Positions 30,053 to 40,801 of a DNA stretch of 64,000 nucleotides are shown piece after piece. The notes beneath the pieces are model-generated. The model made no database searches, was not told the DNA's origin, and was given only the letters and a program-made list of their open reading frames with translations. Each line of letters begins with the position of its first letter. The stretch's first letter is position 1. The position numbers were made by a program, and so were the translations under genes. Location of the stretch: contig NC_090125.1 in NCBI RefSeq assembly GCF_023973825.1, forward strand, positions 3,321,412-3,385,411, read 5' to 3'. This stretch comes from Plasmodium brasilianum. Taxonomy: Eukaryota > Apicomplexa > Aconoidasida > Haemosporida > Plasmodiidae.

Positions 30053-33000
30053 CTACGAATAGGTATACGTTTTTTTCTTTACTTTATTGTTATGATATTG
30101 TTGCGGGTTATAATTACATATGTAATTATTTTCTGGCATTGCATATTTGTGCGAAGGTTGGTAGGGAACATTCTGTGCATTAGGGTTCATATACATATTT
30201 GAATGGACATTAACTTTCATATTCTGTTGTATATTTGGTTTCATATTTGGTATGATATTATTTAAATGATTATGTACAACGCTATTATCGATATTTTGAT
30301 TAATTATATTTATTGAAGAATTTTTGGTTACACTAGTTTCTGAATTATTGATAATATCATTTATAATATTTTCATTTATATTGTTCATAGAAGTTTCATT
30401 CATTAGGGACGTTAGCTGTTTATTCATTGTAGCACTCATATGTGAATTTGGTTGAGTATTTAACTGACTATTAATGTGGTTTTTTAATTGGTTATTTATT
30501 TTGTTGTTTAAATGAATATTCATATGACTGTTTAATGAATTATTCATGTGATGATTCATTGGGTTATTAGCCATTTGGTTATTAGTCATCTGACTGTTTG
30601 CCATTTGGTTATTAACAAGTTGGTTATTAGTTAAATGGCTTTTGACTATGTGATTTTTAACTAGATTGTTATTAATTATTTGGTTATTTGCTAGTTGGTT
30701 ACTGCTTAACTGGTTATTAGTTAGTTGGTTACTGCTTAACTGGTTATTAGTTAGTTGGTTACTGCTTAACTGGTTATTAGTTAGTTGGTTACTGCTTAAT
30801 TGGTTATTAGTTAGTTGGTTACTGCTTAACTGGTTATTAGTTAGTTGGTTACTGCTTAACTGGTTATTAGCTAGCTGATTATTGCTTAACTGGTTATTAG
30901 CTAGCTGATTATTGCTTAACGGATTGATCACTAACTGATTGTTAATTAACTGTTTGCTAATGACCTGGTTACTGTTTAATAGATTACTACTCATTTGTCC
31001 GTTATTCAACTGATTCGTCAGAAGGCTGTCACTCAGTAGGATATCATTTAATAGTGCGTCTTTTATTCGGTTATCACTGGACTGTGTGTTGTTTAACTTG
31101 TGGTTATGATGACTGTTTCGATTGTTATGACTACCTCGATTACTATGACTATTTTGAGTGTTGCGATTGCTATGATTGCTGTGATTACTTTGACTGCTCT
31201 GGTTCTTGTGACTACTGAGACTGCTGTGACTAGCATGATTGCTGTAACCACTTTGACTGTTAACATTTGTTGTAGTAGTGGCAGCTGTAGAAGTGGTAGT
31301 GCTAGTAGCTGTTGGGTTGTTGTAATTCATTTTAAAATAATTATTTAACATGTCTTTGTTTAAGTCTCTATTTGATTTAGCAGATAAGAAGTTCATATTC
31401 ATCATATCATTTTTAAAATTTCCTTGCATATTATTCGCAATATTGCTATACTCATTTAAGGTAATATTATTTTGTTTAATCATATTATTATGAGAATTAT
31501 TATTTTTATTAAAATTATTTTTCATCTCATTATTTGGTACCCTGTTAGTTATCATTTTTGACACGTCCATATTCGTGTTATTCTTTAGGTCAAAAGAAGG
31601 GGAACATGCTGATATAACTCTGGGAATGTTTTCATTTATATTAATATTTTGAGTATTTCTAATAAGGTTGTTATTTGTGGGAGTGTTAACTATACAGTTC
31701 TTCGATGGGATGTTAACTAGACCATTATTTAAGTTATCAATTAAATTATTATTTGAGATGGCGCTAATTAAATTGCTGTTTATTTTGTTGGCACTATTAT
31801 GATAATTGTATGTATACCCCTGTTGTAATTTGTAATCATCAGTAGCTTTATCATCAGTTTTTACAGATGGATATCTTTGAAAACTTGAACTTATATCATG
31901 CATGTACATATCTTGTATTGCTTGTTCACTGGAGTGAAAATTTTCTTTTTTCATTTCATCGTTAAATTCATTGTACGACATACTTATATTCATATTGGAG
32001 TTCCCATTAGAATTGTGATTATTACCTTCTCCTGGAACAGTTGTATTCATAGGATAACAAATTTTATTATTTATTTGTTGTATCTTTTTATACGTCGTAT
32101 TGTTCCTATGATGAAAATCTTTATTTTGCATTGTACTTGGTATATTTATAGTTCTACTAGCTTGTATATTTTGAAATATTTCATTACTAATATCACCAGA
32201 TTCACTTAGCATATTATTTTTCACCATATCTTCTTTATATTGTCTATTCTTACTGTTATTAATTGCATAGTTGTTAAAGTTCATATGCTCCATATTGTTA
32301 TTACTAAAAATCTCATCCATTGAAAAGTTGTTATTATTGCTGGATGGGGTACCTCGGTTGTACTTTGCAATCGCGTTAATATCGTACATGGAAAGGCTGT
32401 TTCTGCTATTATTAGCACTATTTCGATCACTATAACGACCACCATTACTACCACTATTATTTCCGCTAACACTTCCGTTCATACTTCCGTTCATACTCCC
32501 GCTAATACTTCCGCTCATATTGCAGCTCATGTTGCCGCTATTATTGCCATTAATATTTCCGCTATGATTTCCTCTGTTTGTTACACCATAGTTCATACTA
32601 TTATTGATATTATAACTGTTATTGCTATTATGGTTTGGGTTAGAATTATCCTCGAAAAAATGGTTGCTCTGACTCAAACTCATAAGTAAATTACTTGGAA
32701 AGTTAACGGGGTAATTCATTGCGTTATCTGAGTCGTTTATCCTATATATGGAACTAAAATTGTTTGAGCAGTTGTTATAAGGGCTATTGATGTTAGCAGT
32801 GTTAGAAGTGTAGGCCGAGTTAGTCGTATTAGTCGTGTTGATCGTGTTTATCGTGTTTATCGTATTAACCGTGTTGGAAGTAGCCAAGGTATTTGCAACA
32901 TGTGTACCGATACTATTTCTATCAGTACAAGATGGAGTATATTGGTTATAATACTGCTTTACCACATCAAAATTAATCTTGCCACTGTTTTTTTTTGTTA

Positions 33001-33385
33001 TCCCTTTCATATTTAAATTGATGTTTTTAATTCGGTCTTCTATTGGTATTAAGTCAATTAAAAAATCGAATATATCTTTTTTACAAGCAGCTGCAATAAC
33101 ATCTTGTCTTTGTAATGTTCTTCTTTTACTTTCTTCAGTGTACTTCCATGCATAGCTAGTCAACTCCATAATAAATAATTCACATGCCTTTGCTAATAAT
33201 ACAGGTGTATCAGCTGACACCATTTGGTTACTTTTTATCTCATCATCTTCTTTCATAATTTTTTTTATTCTAGATATTGGTAAATGATGTGTTTTTAATT
33301 CTTCTAAACTCATGTTATTTATCTCGTCTAGCTGTTTTTTCCAAAAAGTGTCGACTTCTTCATTTTTCGTGTTTTTAATATTCAT
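30053..33385 (-). CDS. NF-YC: CCAAT-binding factor subunit C (NF-YC/HAP5)
   Basis: Histone-fold transcription factor that pairs with NF-YB and then recruits NF-YA. Single exon, 1,110 residues, ATG at 33385. Residues 12-118 carry the whole conserved domain: [11 protein letters not shown], then [16 protein letters not shown] (helix 1), [20 protein letters not shown] (helix 2), [20 protein letters not shown] (loop and helix 3) and FDFLIDLIP. The [11 protein letters not shown] and RRTLQR signatures identify NF-YC and not the related DRAP1. The remaining ~990 residues are almost entirely Asn/Ser/Met/His low-complexity sequence, including a 30-bp repeat. Plant and animal NF-YC proteins are far shorter, so the tail is a Plasmodium expansion. 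The gene is convergent with the small genes to its left and divergent from the next region. Confidence 0.95.
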   Translation of the reverse strand: MNIKNTKNEEVDTFWKKQLDEINNMSLEELKTHHLPISRIKKIMKEDDEIKSNQMVSADTPVLLAKACELFIMELTSYAWKYTEESKRRTLQRQDVIAAACKKDIFDFLIDLIPIEDRIKNINLNMKGITKKNSGKINFDVVKQYYNQYTPSCTDRNSIGTHVANTLATSNTVNTINTINTINTTNTTNSAYTSNTANINSPYNNCSNNFSSIYRINDSDNAMNYPVNFPSNLLMSLSQSNHFFEDNSNPNHNSNNSYNINNSMNYGVTNRGNHSGNINGNNSGNMSCNMSGSISGSMNGSMNGSVSGNNSGSNGGRYSDRNSANNSRNSLSMYDINAIAKYNRGTPSSNNNNFSMDEIFSNNNMEHMNFNNYAINNSKNRQYKEDMVKNNMLSESGDISNEIFQNIQASRTINIPSTMQNKDFHHRNNTTYKKIQQINNKICYPMNTTVPGEGNNHNSNGNSNMNISMSYNEFNDEMKKENFHSSEQAIQDMYMHDISSSFQRYPSVKTDDKATDDYKLQQGYTYNYHNSANKINSNLISAISNNNLIDNLNNGLVNIPSKNCIVNTPTNNNLIRNTQNININENIPRVISACSPSFDLKNNTNMDVSKMITNRVPNNEMKNNFNKNNNSHNNMIKQNNITLNEYSNIANNMQGNFKNDMMNMNFLSAKSNRDLNKDMLNNYFKMNYNNPTATSTTTSTAATTTTNVNSQSGYSNHASHSSLSSHKNQSSQSNHSNHSNRNTQNSHSNRGSHNNRNSHHNHKLNNTQSSDNRIKDALLNDILLSDSLLTNQLNNGQMSSNLLNSNQVISKQLINNQLVINPLSNNQLANNQLSNNQLANNQLSSNQLTNNQLSSNQLTNNQLSSNQLTNNQLSSNQLTNNQLSSNQLTNNQLSSNQLANNQIINNNLVKNHIVKSHLTNNQLVNNQMANSQMTNNQMANNPMNHHMNNSLNSHMNIHLNNKINNQLKNHINSQLNTQPNSHMSATMNKQLTSLMNETSMNNINENIINDIINNSETSVTKNSSINIINQNIDNSVVHNHLNNIIPNMKPNIQQNMKVNVHSNMYMNPNAQNVPYQPSHKYAMPENNYICNYNPQQYHNNKVKKKTYTYS
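30670..30915 (-). repeat. Coding 30-bp repeat in NF-YC ([10 protein letters not shown])
   Basis: About eight in-frame units of 30 bp (on the + strand aactggttattagttagttg followed by gttactgctt) encode a decapeptide close to [10 protein letters not shown], at about residues 825-905. The units are nearly identical at nucleotide level, which indicates recent expansion. Confidence 0.95.
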
Positions 33386-34153
33386 ATCTACATATATTGG
33401 GTGGAAAAAAAAGGGATACCATTAAAAAAGAAGCAGAAAAAAAAAAAAAAATAATAATAATAAAACGTACTAAAAGGCTGCAGGAGATGGGATGAAAAGG
33501 AAGGAGAGGAATAAAACAAAAGGTTTAAAAAAAATTAAAAAATAACAAATCTCAGTAATATACGTAACGATTGTGAGACAAAAGAAATGGTTATAATAAT
33601 ATTTGTAAAAGGAAATACTAGTAGCACTATTTTTGCTTAGATATAGGAAATATAAATAAATAAGTAAATGCATATATATGTGCAAGAATATTCTCAATTC
33701 GATATGATTATTTCATGCAAGTCAAAGGAGCAAAGCTTCATATGTAACAACATAGGCCAGAACAGAGATATAGACAAAACAGTTACGTAATTCAAACAAT
33801 CGAAGTTAACGTAACAGAAAAAATTAATCATATGAATACTAATTATTGAAATAAAGTATCTTCCAAAATACAAATAAATTTATAAAATGACTGTTTCAAA
33901 TATGTAAAAAAAAAAAATATATATATGTGTATATATAATGCAAATATATGTACCCGCACACATGCATTTACATATATGTACATTTTTTGACTTTTGTGAA
34001 TGTGAACTAGGAATATAAATATATACATATATATGTATGTGGTCTTTTTCATCTAGTCTGCATATCATGTAGCAAAGCAACTTCTTTTCTTATCTTTTCC
34101 CTTTTTTTTTTCTTTTTTTTTTTTTATAAACTATTCAGTCACTGCTTATTGTT

Positions 34154-34330
34154 ATGAATATATTAAAGGTGTCCTCCAATTTTTTTAATGTTCATAAATG
34201 TGCCGTTCTGTTTTATACTAGTTTGTACTATTTGTGCTATTCTTTTTATATTTATTTATATGTATTCATAAATGTAACTGCAATCTGTGAAAAACACAAT
34301 AAATGTGAGGCTTCGTTTTATCTACTTTGA
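34154..34330 (+). CDS. Candidate 58-aa Cys-containing membrane protein
   Basis: ATG to TGA, 58 residues, uninterrupted in very AT-rich DNA. It begins MNILKVSSNFFNVHKCAVLF, has a central aromatic membrane-like stretch (YTSLYYLCYSFYIYLYVFI) and ends VTAICEKHNKCEASFYLL. Four Cys are spread through it. A second frame is open across its 3' half, which could be a spliced continuation. No homologue is recognised. Confidence 0.28.
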   Translation: MNILKVSSNFFNVHKCAVLFYTSLYYLCYSFYIYLYVFINVTAICEKHNKCEASFYLL

Positions 34331-35404
34331 TTCCTTGTTTCTTCTCTTTTTTGTTTTGCTTTCGAGCATCACAAGGAGTCTAACAGAAATCAGTCAACAC
34401 AGAAACTTTTGTCAAATACACATAAAAAAAAAAAAATGTTCGCTGGACATGAATTTTTATGCTGTAATGTACTTTTGTGGTTATTTATACAAAAAATATA
34501 AAGTTCTCTTAAATATATTTTAACTGTATTTTTTTTCTTTTTTCTCCTTTCTGCTTTCTTATTTACTGTTTTCTTTTTATCTTTTCTTTTTCTTTTTGTT
34601 TTTCTCTTGAATTTTCCAAAATTTGCACGAACATGTAAAAAAAATAATTACACAAAAAACAAACTTTGTTTACAAACTACTAAAAATAAATAAGGACTTC
34701 ACAATGAAATGGGTTTTTATGTGATAAGCTTTTTAAAAAAAAAAATTGTAATGACGTACGCACGTATGTGTATTACTCGCGTGTAACACATGAATGTGTA
34801 TGTATTTATGTAAATATACATATACTTTTTCGCATACGTGGTGTTTCTTTTTCTTTTTCTTTATTTTTTATCATATAACAAAATTATACATATAAGGCTT
34901 TATGAGGAAAACATAAATATAAAACAATGAAATAGATATGCCTTGCTATCAATTTAATTTTTTATATTACGATAAATGGAAAAAAAGGAAAGGAAAAAGA
35001 AAAATGAAAAAAGGAAATATTTATGTATCTCTCATTTATTATTTTTTTCACATATCTGTCATTTATTTAAATGTGTATGTATATATATATATATACATGT
35101 ATAAAAAAAAATAATTAAAATTGTTTGACACATCATTTCATAAACTTATCAGAAGTTAACATTAATAAAAAAATATATTTTTTATGAACTTAAAAAGTGT
35201 AATTGTTGTAAAATAAATACGATGTAAATTGAAATACAGTATAATAATTTTAAAAAGCAAAAAATTTTAAATGAAGGAAAAAAAAGGAAAATTAAAGACT
35301 CCTTGAGATGAATGTAGCAAAAATAGTAGGTAGGATTATGCATGCTTATATATAAATACATAGACCCATACACATAAAATATTTACATACAAATATAAAT
35401 ATAT

Positions 35405-35512
35405 TTACAAGTAAAACATACATGAGAAGATATACGACAAAACAGGAAAAAAAAGTAGTAAAATGACTGCAAAAAATAGTCTGGACGGACAAGCCGCAAA
35501 CATGTATAAGTC
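35405..35512 (-). other. Coding-like island, possible membrane segment
   Basis: A locally GC-richer patch. On the minus strand it reads MFAACPSRLFFAVILLLFFP and then a hydrophobic tail VLSYIFSCMFYL before TAA. On the + strand it reads MTAKNSLDGQAANMYK from 35464. Both are protein-like, so the strand is undecided. It may be an exon of a small membrane protein. Confidence 0.2.
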
Positions 35513-35943
35513 TACACATATATATATAATGTGCTTATATTTATATGTGAACTTTTGCATATGTCTTAATAGTAAAATATAATTTCTTAACAAAGACGAA
35601 AAAGGTATATTCTATACTTAAGGAAACTCACAAAAATGTATGTTGTAAGAAAAGTAAAAACTATAAATGAACATATATACATATAAGTACACATAGGCGT
35701 TTATGTTTTATATGTGTACTGATATAAAATTTAATAAGATATATATTAACACATCGTTTCGTATATATATATTGTTTTTTTCCTTTTTTACAAATAATGA
35801 AAATATGCACTTGTATACACAAAATTATAAACAAAAAAAATGTAATATTTTTCTATAATCTCTTAGGGAATTTTTTTTTTTTTTCTATTAAAAATATTTT
35901 TTCGCTCCTAAAGATTTAGTTTAACTGATGAACAACCGACAAA

Positions 35944-36570
35944 ATGTATGAAAAAAAAGGTAATTGTAATTTCCTTTCTACGTTCTTTTTTCCATTTTTT
36001 TCGTTTTTTTCATTTTTTTCGTTTTTTTCATTTGTTTAGTTTTTTTCTTTTTTTAGTTTTTTTCTTTTTTTTCTTTTTTTTCTTTTTTTTCGTTTTTTTC
36101 CTTTTTTAGTTTTTTTCTTTTTTTTCGTTTTTTTCGTTTTTTTCATTTTTTTCATTTTATTTCCTTTTATTTCTTTTTTTTCTTTTTGCTATGTGTATTT
36201 CAAATCACTCATCAAACAGTTGTGTTTTTTGAAAATTGCTACATTAATATTAATGAATTCAAGCAGTGTGTTATGAACTAAAAATTGGAAAGAAACATAA
36301 AAATGTTGTTTTAAAAAAAATACATTAAAGTATATTTAAAGTTAAAAATATGTTTTATACATAGACGTTAGTATATATTCGTAAATAAAAAAAAAAAAAA
36401 TTTTTTTTGTATATTATATATATATATATGCATATAGAAAGAATTTTACTTTTACAACATTATGATAGGTGGAGGAAGAAAATAGAAGAAAAAAATCAAG
36501 TATTGAAAGCTGTAATTATATGTATATATATACATATATATATACGTAGATTACACAGAATGAAGAATAA
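35944..36570 (+). CDS. Candidate CX9C mitochondrial protein (CMC2-like)
   Basis: Exon-like pieces on one strand. A short piece MYEKK (35944-35959) ends at donor gtaatt in phase 1. After a T-rich intron, the acceptor aaacag at 36218-36219 opens VVFFENCYININEFKQCVMN, with two Cys spaced by exactly nine residues. A later segment, 36440-36511, reads RILLLQHYDRWRKKIEEKNQ, and a last piece ITQNEE with stop lies at 36550-36570. The order FFxxC-x9-C followed by an Arg/Lys-rich helix matches CMC2, a cytochrome oxidase biogenesis factor of the mitochondrial intermembrane space. The first CX9C of the twin motif is not found, and the junctions at 36.26-36.44 kb do not resolve cleanly, so the model is incomplete. 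Confidence 0.35.
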
Positions 36571-36825
36571 AAAAAGAAAAAAAATATATATACATTTTAT
36601 ACGGAAGACAGGCAAAAAAAACAAAAAGAAAATAAAAAAATTTTCTTTTATTTTTCTTTTTGCTTTCCTTTTTTTTTTTTCTTTCCTTTTTTATATTAAT
36701 TGAAGAAAGCTGTGTTCAAGTTTCAATCTTTAAATATTTTTAATATAACAAGAAAAAAAAAAAAAAACGAAAAAGGAAAAATATTTTACTTGCGGAAGTC
36801 TAAAAATGTGTAATATTTAAAAAGA

Positions 36826-37032
36826 TTACTTTGTAAGGGGGTGGGTTTCTATTTGTATATATATATATATATATACATTTTTTAGAATAATAAAAATAGA
36901 TAATTTTCCTCTTTTTTTTACTTATTTTATTTTTACATACTTCGTTCTCTTATACCACTGCCACTGCATTGCGCACAAAGAAAAAAGTCATTCCCGCAAA
37001 TGACAGAAATATTTAAGGTTTCATTTTTTATA
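36826..37032 (-). CDS. Candidate CxxCxGxG mini-protein, 5' end missing
   Basis: Exon 36941-37032 reads IKNETLNISVICGNDFFLCA and continues QCSGSGIRER, containing the DnaJ-type zinc motif Cys-Ala-Gln-Cys-Ser-Gly-Ser-Gly. It ends at donor gtatgt in phase 1. A 92-bp intron leads to acceptor aatag and the terminal exon 36826-36848, KTHPLTK with TAA, exactly in phase. A possible first exon MVALYEQ with donor gtaacc lies at 37111-37131, but its phase does not fit, so the start is unresolved. A small zinc-binding chaperone-like protein is plausible; no family is recognised. Confidence 0.4.
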
Positions 37033-37618
37033 CTACTCATATATGTATATGTGTGTGTACGTATGTATATATATATATATATACAAATGGAGTAATTAAT
37101 GGTTACTTGTTCATAAAGAGCAACCATTTTCCTCTTTAAAATTATAATCCTTTTAGTAAAATAAAAATAATCATTGTGCTGCTAAGAAATAAGTTCGGTC
37201 ACAAAATTAACGTAGTATGTCCTTTTTTCGTATTATTATTTTTTTTTTTTTTGTAGCACAGCCAATTAATGCAGCATTACTAGTGTTAAAACTTTCAAAC
37301 ATGTAATTATATTGTTCACTGCTTATAATTTTTTTTTCTCCAATTCTGCACTGCGAATTTCACTTAGCATAAATATAACGCGAAAAGAATCATAAAAAAA
37401 TAGGGTTAACATAAGATATAATCAGTGACGTGCAATTTTACCTTTCCATAAAAAAAGGAATAAAAAAAAAACGACCCTCGTCCGTATGTACTACTTTTAG
37501 GAAGGATCATTCTCATGTTGTCTAGTTTTTATCATTACTTAAGTCGAAAATTGATAGAAATGCGTATCTCTATTTTTATTTTTATTTTTACGTTCATTTT
37601 ATTTTGTTTTTCTTATAG

Positions 37619-37702
37619 TATAGCAAATATGCTAGCATTGTTGAGCTATCTCACGCGAATACTTCACACATGAACGGCAATTACGCGACATTATATGTGT
37701 AA
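37619..37702 (+). CDS. Terminal-exon-like fragment, unknown
   Basis: Follows a strong acceptor (tttattttgtttttcttatag) and reads 27 codons to TAA: YSKYASIVELSHANTSHMNG then NYATLYV. Codon use is mixed (GCG, ACG, CAC, GGC), unlike the flanks. A segment VLLRNKFGHKIN ending at gtagta near 37212 could join in phase 0. Gene identity unknown. Confidence 0.28.
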   Translation, partial: YSKYASIVELSHANTSHMNGNYATLYV

Positions 37703-37799
37703 TTATTATATATAAATATTGCTGATCTTTAATAATTGCAAGCCTAACCCTGGTATGAAAAAAATTTTAAGTATAACAAAGCATAGTATAACGCTGCAA

Positions 37800-37897
37800 A
37801 ATATAACGATGAAATGTATAACGAAGCGAAATAGAACGAAGCGAAATAGAACGAAGCGAAATATAACGAAGCGAAATATAACGAAGCGAAATAAAAC
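37800..37897. repeat. 15-bp tandem repeat (acgaagcgaaatata)
   Basis: About six units of acgaagcgaaatata. The unit is a multiple of 3, so both strands carry an open repeat ORF. It lies just beside the 3' end of the bS21m-like exon. Confidence 0.9.
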
Positions 37898-37942
37898 AAA
37901 ATGCCTGAAAAATTATGAACGGAAATTGTGCACACTTTTCTT

Positions 37943-38552
37943 TCACATTTGTTCAATGAGCTTCCAGGCACAAAGCTTTTCTTTTTCGTAGAATCTTCTC
38001 TTAATATTTCTTATATGCATCATACATGAACACATGAGTGTATATACATACTTGTATTTGTGTGTCCCCCTCTTTAGTAAAGAAACAATTACTATCTATT
38101 TTTATTTTATAGCTGTATAAAATGGTTAATATTATATATCATATATGAGTGACAAATAAAAAGTCAAACAAAATATGGAACATTTCCAATAATAAATGGT
38201 CAGGAATGCAATTTTTTTTTTTTTTTTTAATTGAGCGCATTATTTATTTTTTAAAATTTTGTAATTTGGGAATAGTGTTATTCATATGTTTAGTTATCCT
38301 TACTTAATGTCATTTTTCCGAAAAAGCAAAATTTAGTACGATTTCGTATGTGCACTAATATGTACGCGTACATATATTTATGTATATATAAGCAAGTACT
38401 TACATCATTTAATTACACATACGCGAGGGGGCGTAAATTTTTCATTATTAAAGGAAATTTTTCCATCTTATAATTGTACGCCTTTTTTGCTATTCCATTG
38501 CAAACGTTTTGTTAGTTTAATTTTTGATAGCAATCCCTTTTTCATGAATGTC
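37943..38552 (-). CDS. Candidate mitochondrial ribosomal protein bS21m
   Basis: Two exons join in phase 0. Exon 38480-38552 follows acceptor atcag and reads TFMKKGLLSKIKLTKRLQWN then SKKG, with donor gtacaa. Exon 37943-37999 follows ttaag and reads RRFYEKEKLCAWKLIEQM with TGA. The order (R)xF-xxxGLLxxI-KxxRR-x-FYEK is the bS21 signature, in which a helix ending in Gly-Leu-Leu precedes Arg-Arg-x-Tyr/Phe-Tyr-Glu-Lys. In bS21 the Lys is followed by Pro; here it is Glu. The upstream exon with the start codon must end in phase 2, and I could not place it (expected above 38.56 kb). The product would be a small-subunit mitoribosome protein. Confidence 0.42.
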
Positions 38553-39327
38553 CTGATAAAATAAATTCGTATACATTTATATATATGTATAGGTACATAT
38601 GTAATGATGTATGCATAATTTAAAAAAAATAAAATTCGCATTTTATTACTACATTTGGAATTATTATTTTTGCTCAACTCTCTTTATAAACGCATTATGG
38701 TCTTCTCAATACGTTTGTGGAGGAAAAATACATTAATCAAATGAAAAAAAAAAAAAAAAAAAGGTGAAATGAAAGGTATGAGACGGGTTGAATTGAAATA
38801 AAATGAAATGAAATAAAAGAAAGTAAAATAAATTGAAGTTCATTATGCGTTGTGTGGCTAAACTTTTTAGTTCATTTGTAAAATACAAAACTTGTTCACA
38901 TTATATTAATGCCACTTTTACATTTTCTTTTTTGTGTAGCACAATTATCAAATAAATTAGTTTTCTTTAAATTATTAGGGGCTATATTTGTTTCATATGT
39001 TTCGGAAGGTTCGCGGAAATAGGGGTTTTTAATGAAAAACGTATGTGTATATTTTTACGTATATATGTAAATATTTGTATACCCACGTGCATGTACAAGT
39101 CTGTATATACACATTAGCGAATACATACATACAAGCATATAAGATTGGTTAAAGGGAAATCTGCAAAGGCATATTTGCTATACATGGAATGCAACTGTAT
39201 GTACTTAATTAATTTTTTATAAGCATTTATGTAACATTTTGTGTGTATTTACGCATGAACTTACAAAGAGGAATGAACGGATTGTGCGAAAAATATAAAG
39301 AGGAAGAAACGAGTACGTGAGAATAAA

Positions 39328-40401
39328 ATGATAAGAATTAGGAGTATCGATTTGTTTTTGAAAAGTAACTTACGGTCAAGAAAAAATGAGTTTAACAAAA
39401 TTAGTAAGAGAACCTTTGGTGGAACATTTAACCATAACATAAAAGAAAACGATAGAGTACCACCTGCATCTGAAAATCCAAGTTATAAGAATTTGTTTGA
39501 TCATGCGGAGGATATTAAATTATGGGAAATAGAAGAAAAGAAAAACATTAGTCATAAAAGTGTCGACGATTTGTCTGAATTAGTTGAACCATCAAATCAT
39601 CCTCATCAGTATGAAGGTATATTTGTAAGAACGAGGTATGCTCACTATAATCAAACAGCTGAACCTGTATTTCCTAGGAAACCAGATTTAAAGAAAGGTG
39701 AATTAGCTAGTGGAGCTAATGTAACAAGAACAGATGTATGGAATGATCCTAATGAACCTGCAGTTGTTTCCGTAGGCAAGTTTGAACCCAATAATTTTAG
39801 ACCAGCTGGTTATATTGAAAATACACCCAACCCTGATAGTATAAATTCTGAATATCATCCTGATTTTAGAGAATACAGATTAAGAAGTGGGAATGCAGAT
39901 AGGAGAACATTTATGTATTTTATAAGTGCATCTTATTTTTTTATTATGTCTTCAATTATGAGATCAACTATATGTAAGTCCGTTCATTTTTTTTGGATTT
40001 CAAAGGATTTAGTAGCAGAAGGTACTACCGAATTAGATATGAGAACAGTTAGCCCAGGAGAACATGTTGTTATTAAATGGAGGGGTAAACCTATTTTTGT
40101 AAGGCATAGAACTCCTGAAGATATTCAAAGAGCAAGAGATGATGATAAACTAATTGAGACCATGAGAGACCCACAATTAGATTCAGACAGAACAATTAAA
40201 CCCGAATGGCTAGTTAATATAGGAGTTTGTACTCATTTAGGTTGTATACCTGCACCTGGAGGAAATTATAGCGGTTATTTTTGCCCATGTCATGGATCTC
40301 ATTATGATAATTCCGGTAGGGTTCGTCAAGGCCCAGCACCTTCAAATTTGGAAGTTCCTCCATATGAATTTGTTGACGAAAATACTATTAAAATTGGTTG
40401 A
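39328..40401 (+). CDS. RIP1: Rieske iron-sulfur protein of cytochrome bc1
   Basis: Catalytic 2Fe-2S subunit of mitochondrial complex III that passes an electron from ubiquinol to cytochrome c1. Single exon, 357 residues. The Arg-rich N-terminus (MIRIRSIDLFLKSNLRSRKN) is a mitochondrial targeting sequence. A membrane anchor lies near residues 195-222 (TFMYFISASYFFIMSSIMRS). The cluster ligands are in CTHLGC (301-306) and CPCHGSH (319-325), two Cys and two His, plus the disulfide Cys pair. GPAPSNLEVPPYEF closes the cluster-binding fold. Residues about 60-190 form a long Plasmodium-type extension between targeting peptide and anchor. All catalytic residues are intact. Confidence 0.97.
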   Translation: MIRIRSIDLFLKSNLRSRKNEFNKISKRTFGGTFNHNIKENDRVPPASENPSYKNLFDHAEDIKLWEIEEKKNISHKSVDDLSELVEPSNHPHQYEGIFVRTRYAHYNQTAEPVFPRKPDLKKGELASGANVTRTDVWNDPNEPAVVSVGKFEPNNFRPAGYIENTPNPDSINSEYHPDFREYRLRSGNADRRTFMYFISASYFFIMSSIMRSTICKSVHFFWISKDLVAEGTTELDMRTVSPGEHVVIKWRGKPIFVRHRTPEDIQRARDDDKLIETMRDPQLDSDRTIKPEWLVNIGVCTHLGCIPAPGGNYSGYFCPCHGSHYDNSGRVRQGPAPSNLEVPPYEFVDENTIKIG

Positions 40402-40764
40402 TTTGGTGTGGTACTGGAGTAATGAGATTAGGGAATATATGCCTTCCTATTTCACTATTGTGTAAGAAATGTCTTACGAATCACACTTTTCTGTGTCTTC
40501 TGTTCCTTACCACTGAGCGCAAGTTAACTTTGCCATTTTTGCAACATCTAAGGGAGATGTGTGTTGCCTTATTGTCCATGTTAGAATCTCCAGTTTTGTA
40601 TATGCTTTAGCCGATACATATTCGAATAGTCATCATTCCATTTAAAGGGGCTCTTTTTTTTTTTTTTTTTTTTTAATTTGAAGTGCATTTGTAACGAACA
40701 TTGTTTTAAAATGTTATGGTGTATGTGTGCGCCTTTTTGAAGTAGAACTGACCAGTGTATGCAC

Positions 40765-40801
<37 letters not shown>

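Larger units (their letters stand above)
33386..39327. other. 5.9-kb gap holding small gene candidates
   Basis: The longest stretch without a large ORF, between divergent NF-YC (-) and Rieske (+). Background is poly-A/T, a T-rich ladder at 35.98-36.18 kb (tttttttcg units) and (TA)n. Against it stand short islands of normal complexity and higher GC, several with exact splice signals and in-frame stops. The better ones are listed separately at 34.15, 35.40, 35.94-36.57, 36.83-37.03, 37.62 and 37.94-38.55 kb. A further acceptor-led open segment lies at 37257-37305. Confidence 0.5.

Noticed and set aside
37719..37991. 90-codon + strand ORF with KRNRTKRN repeats
   Set aside because: Mostly the 15-bp repeat; its 3' end overlaps the better supported bS21m-like exon on the minus strand.
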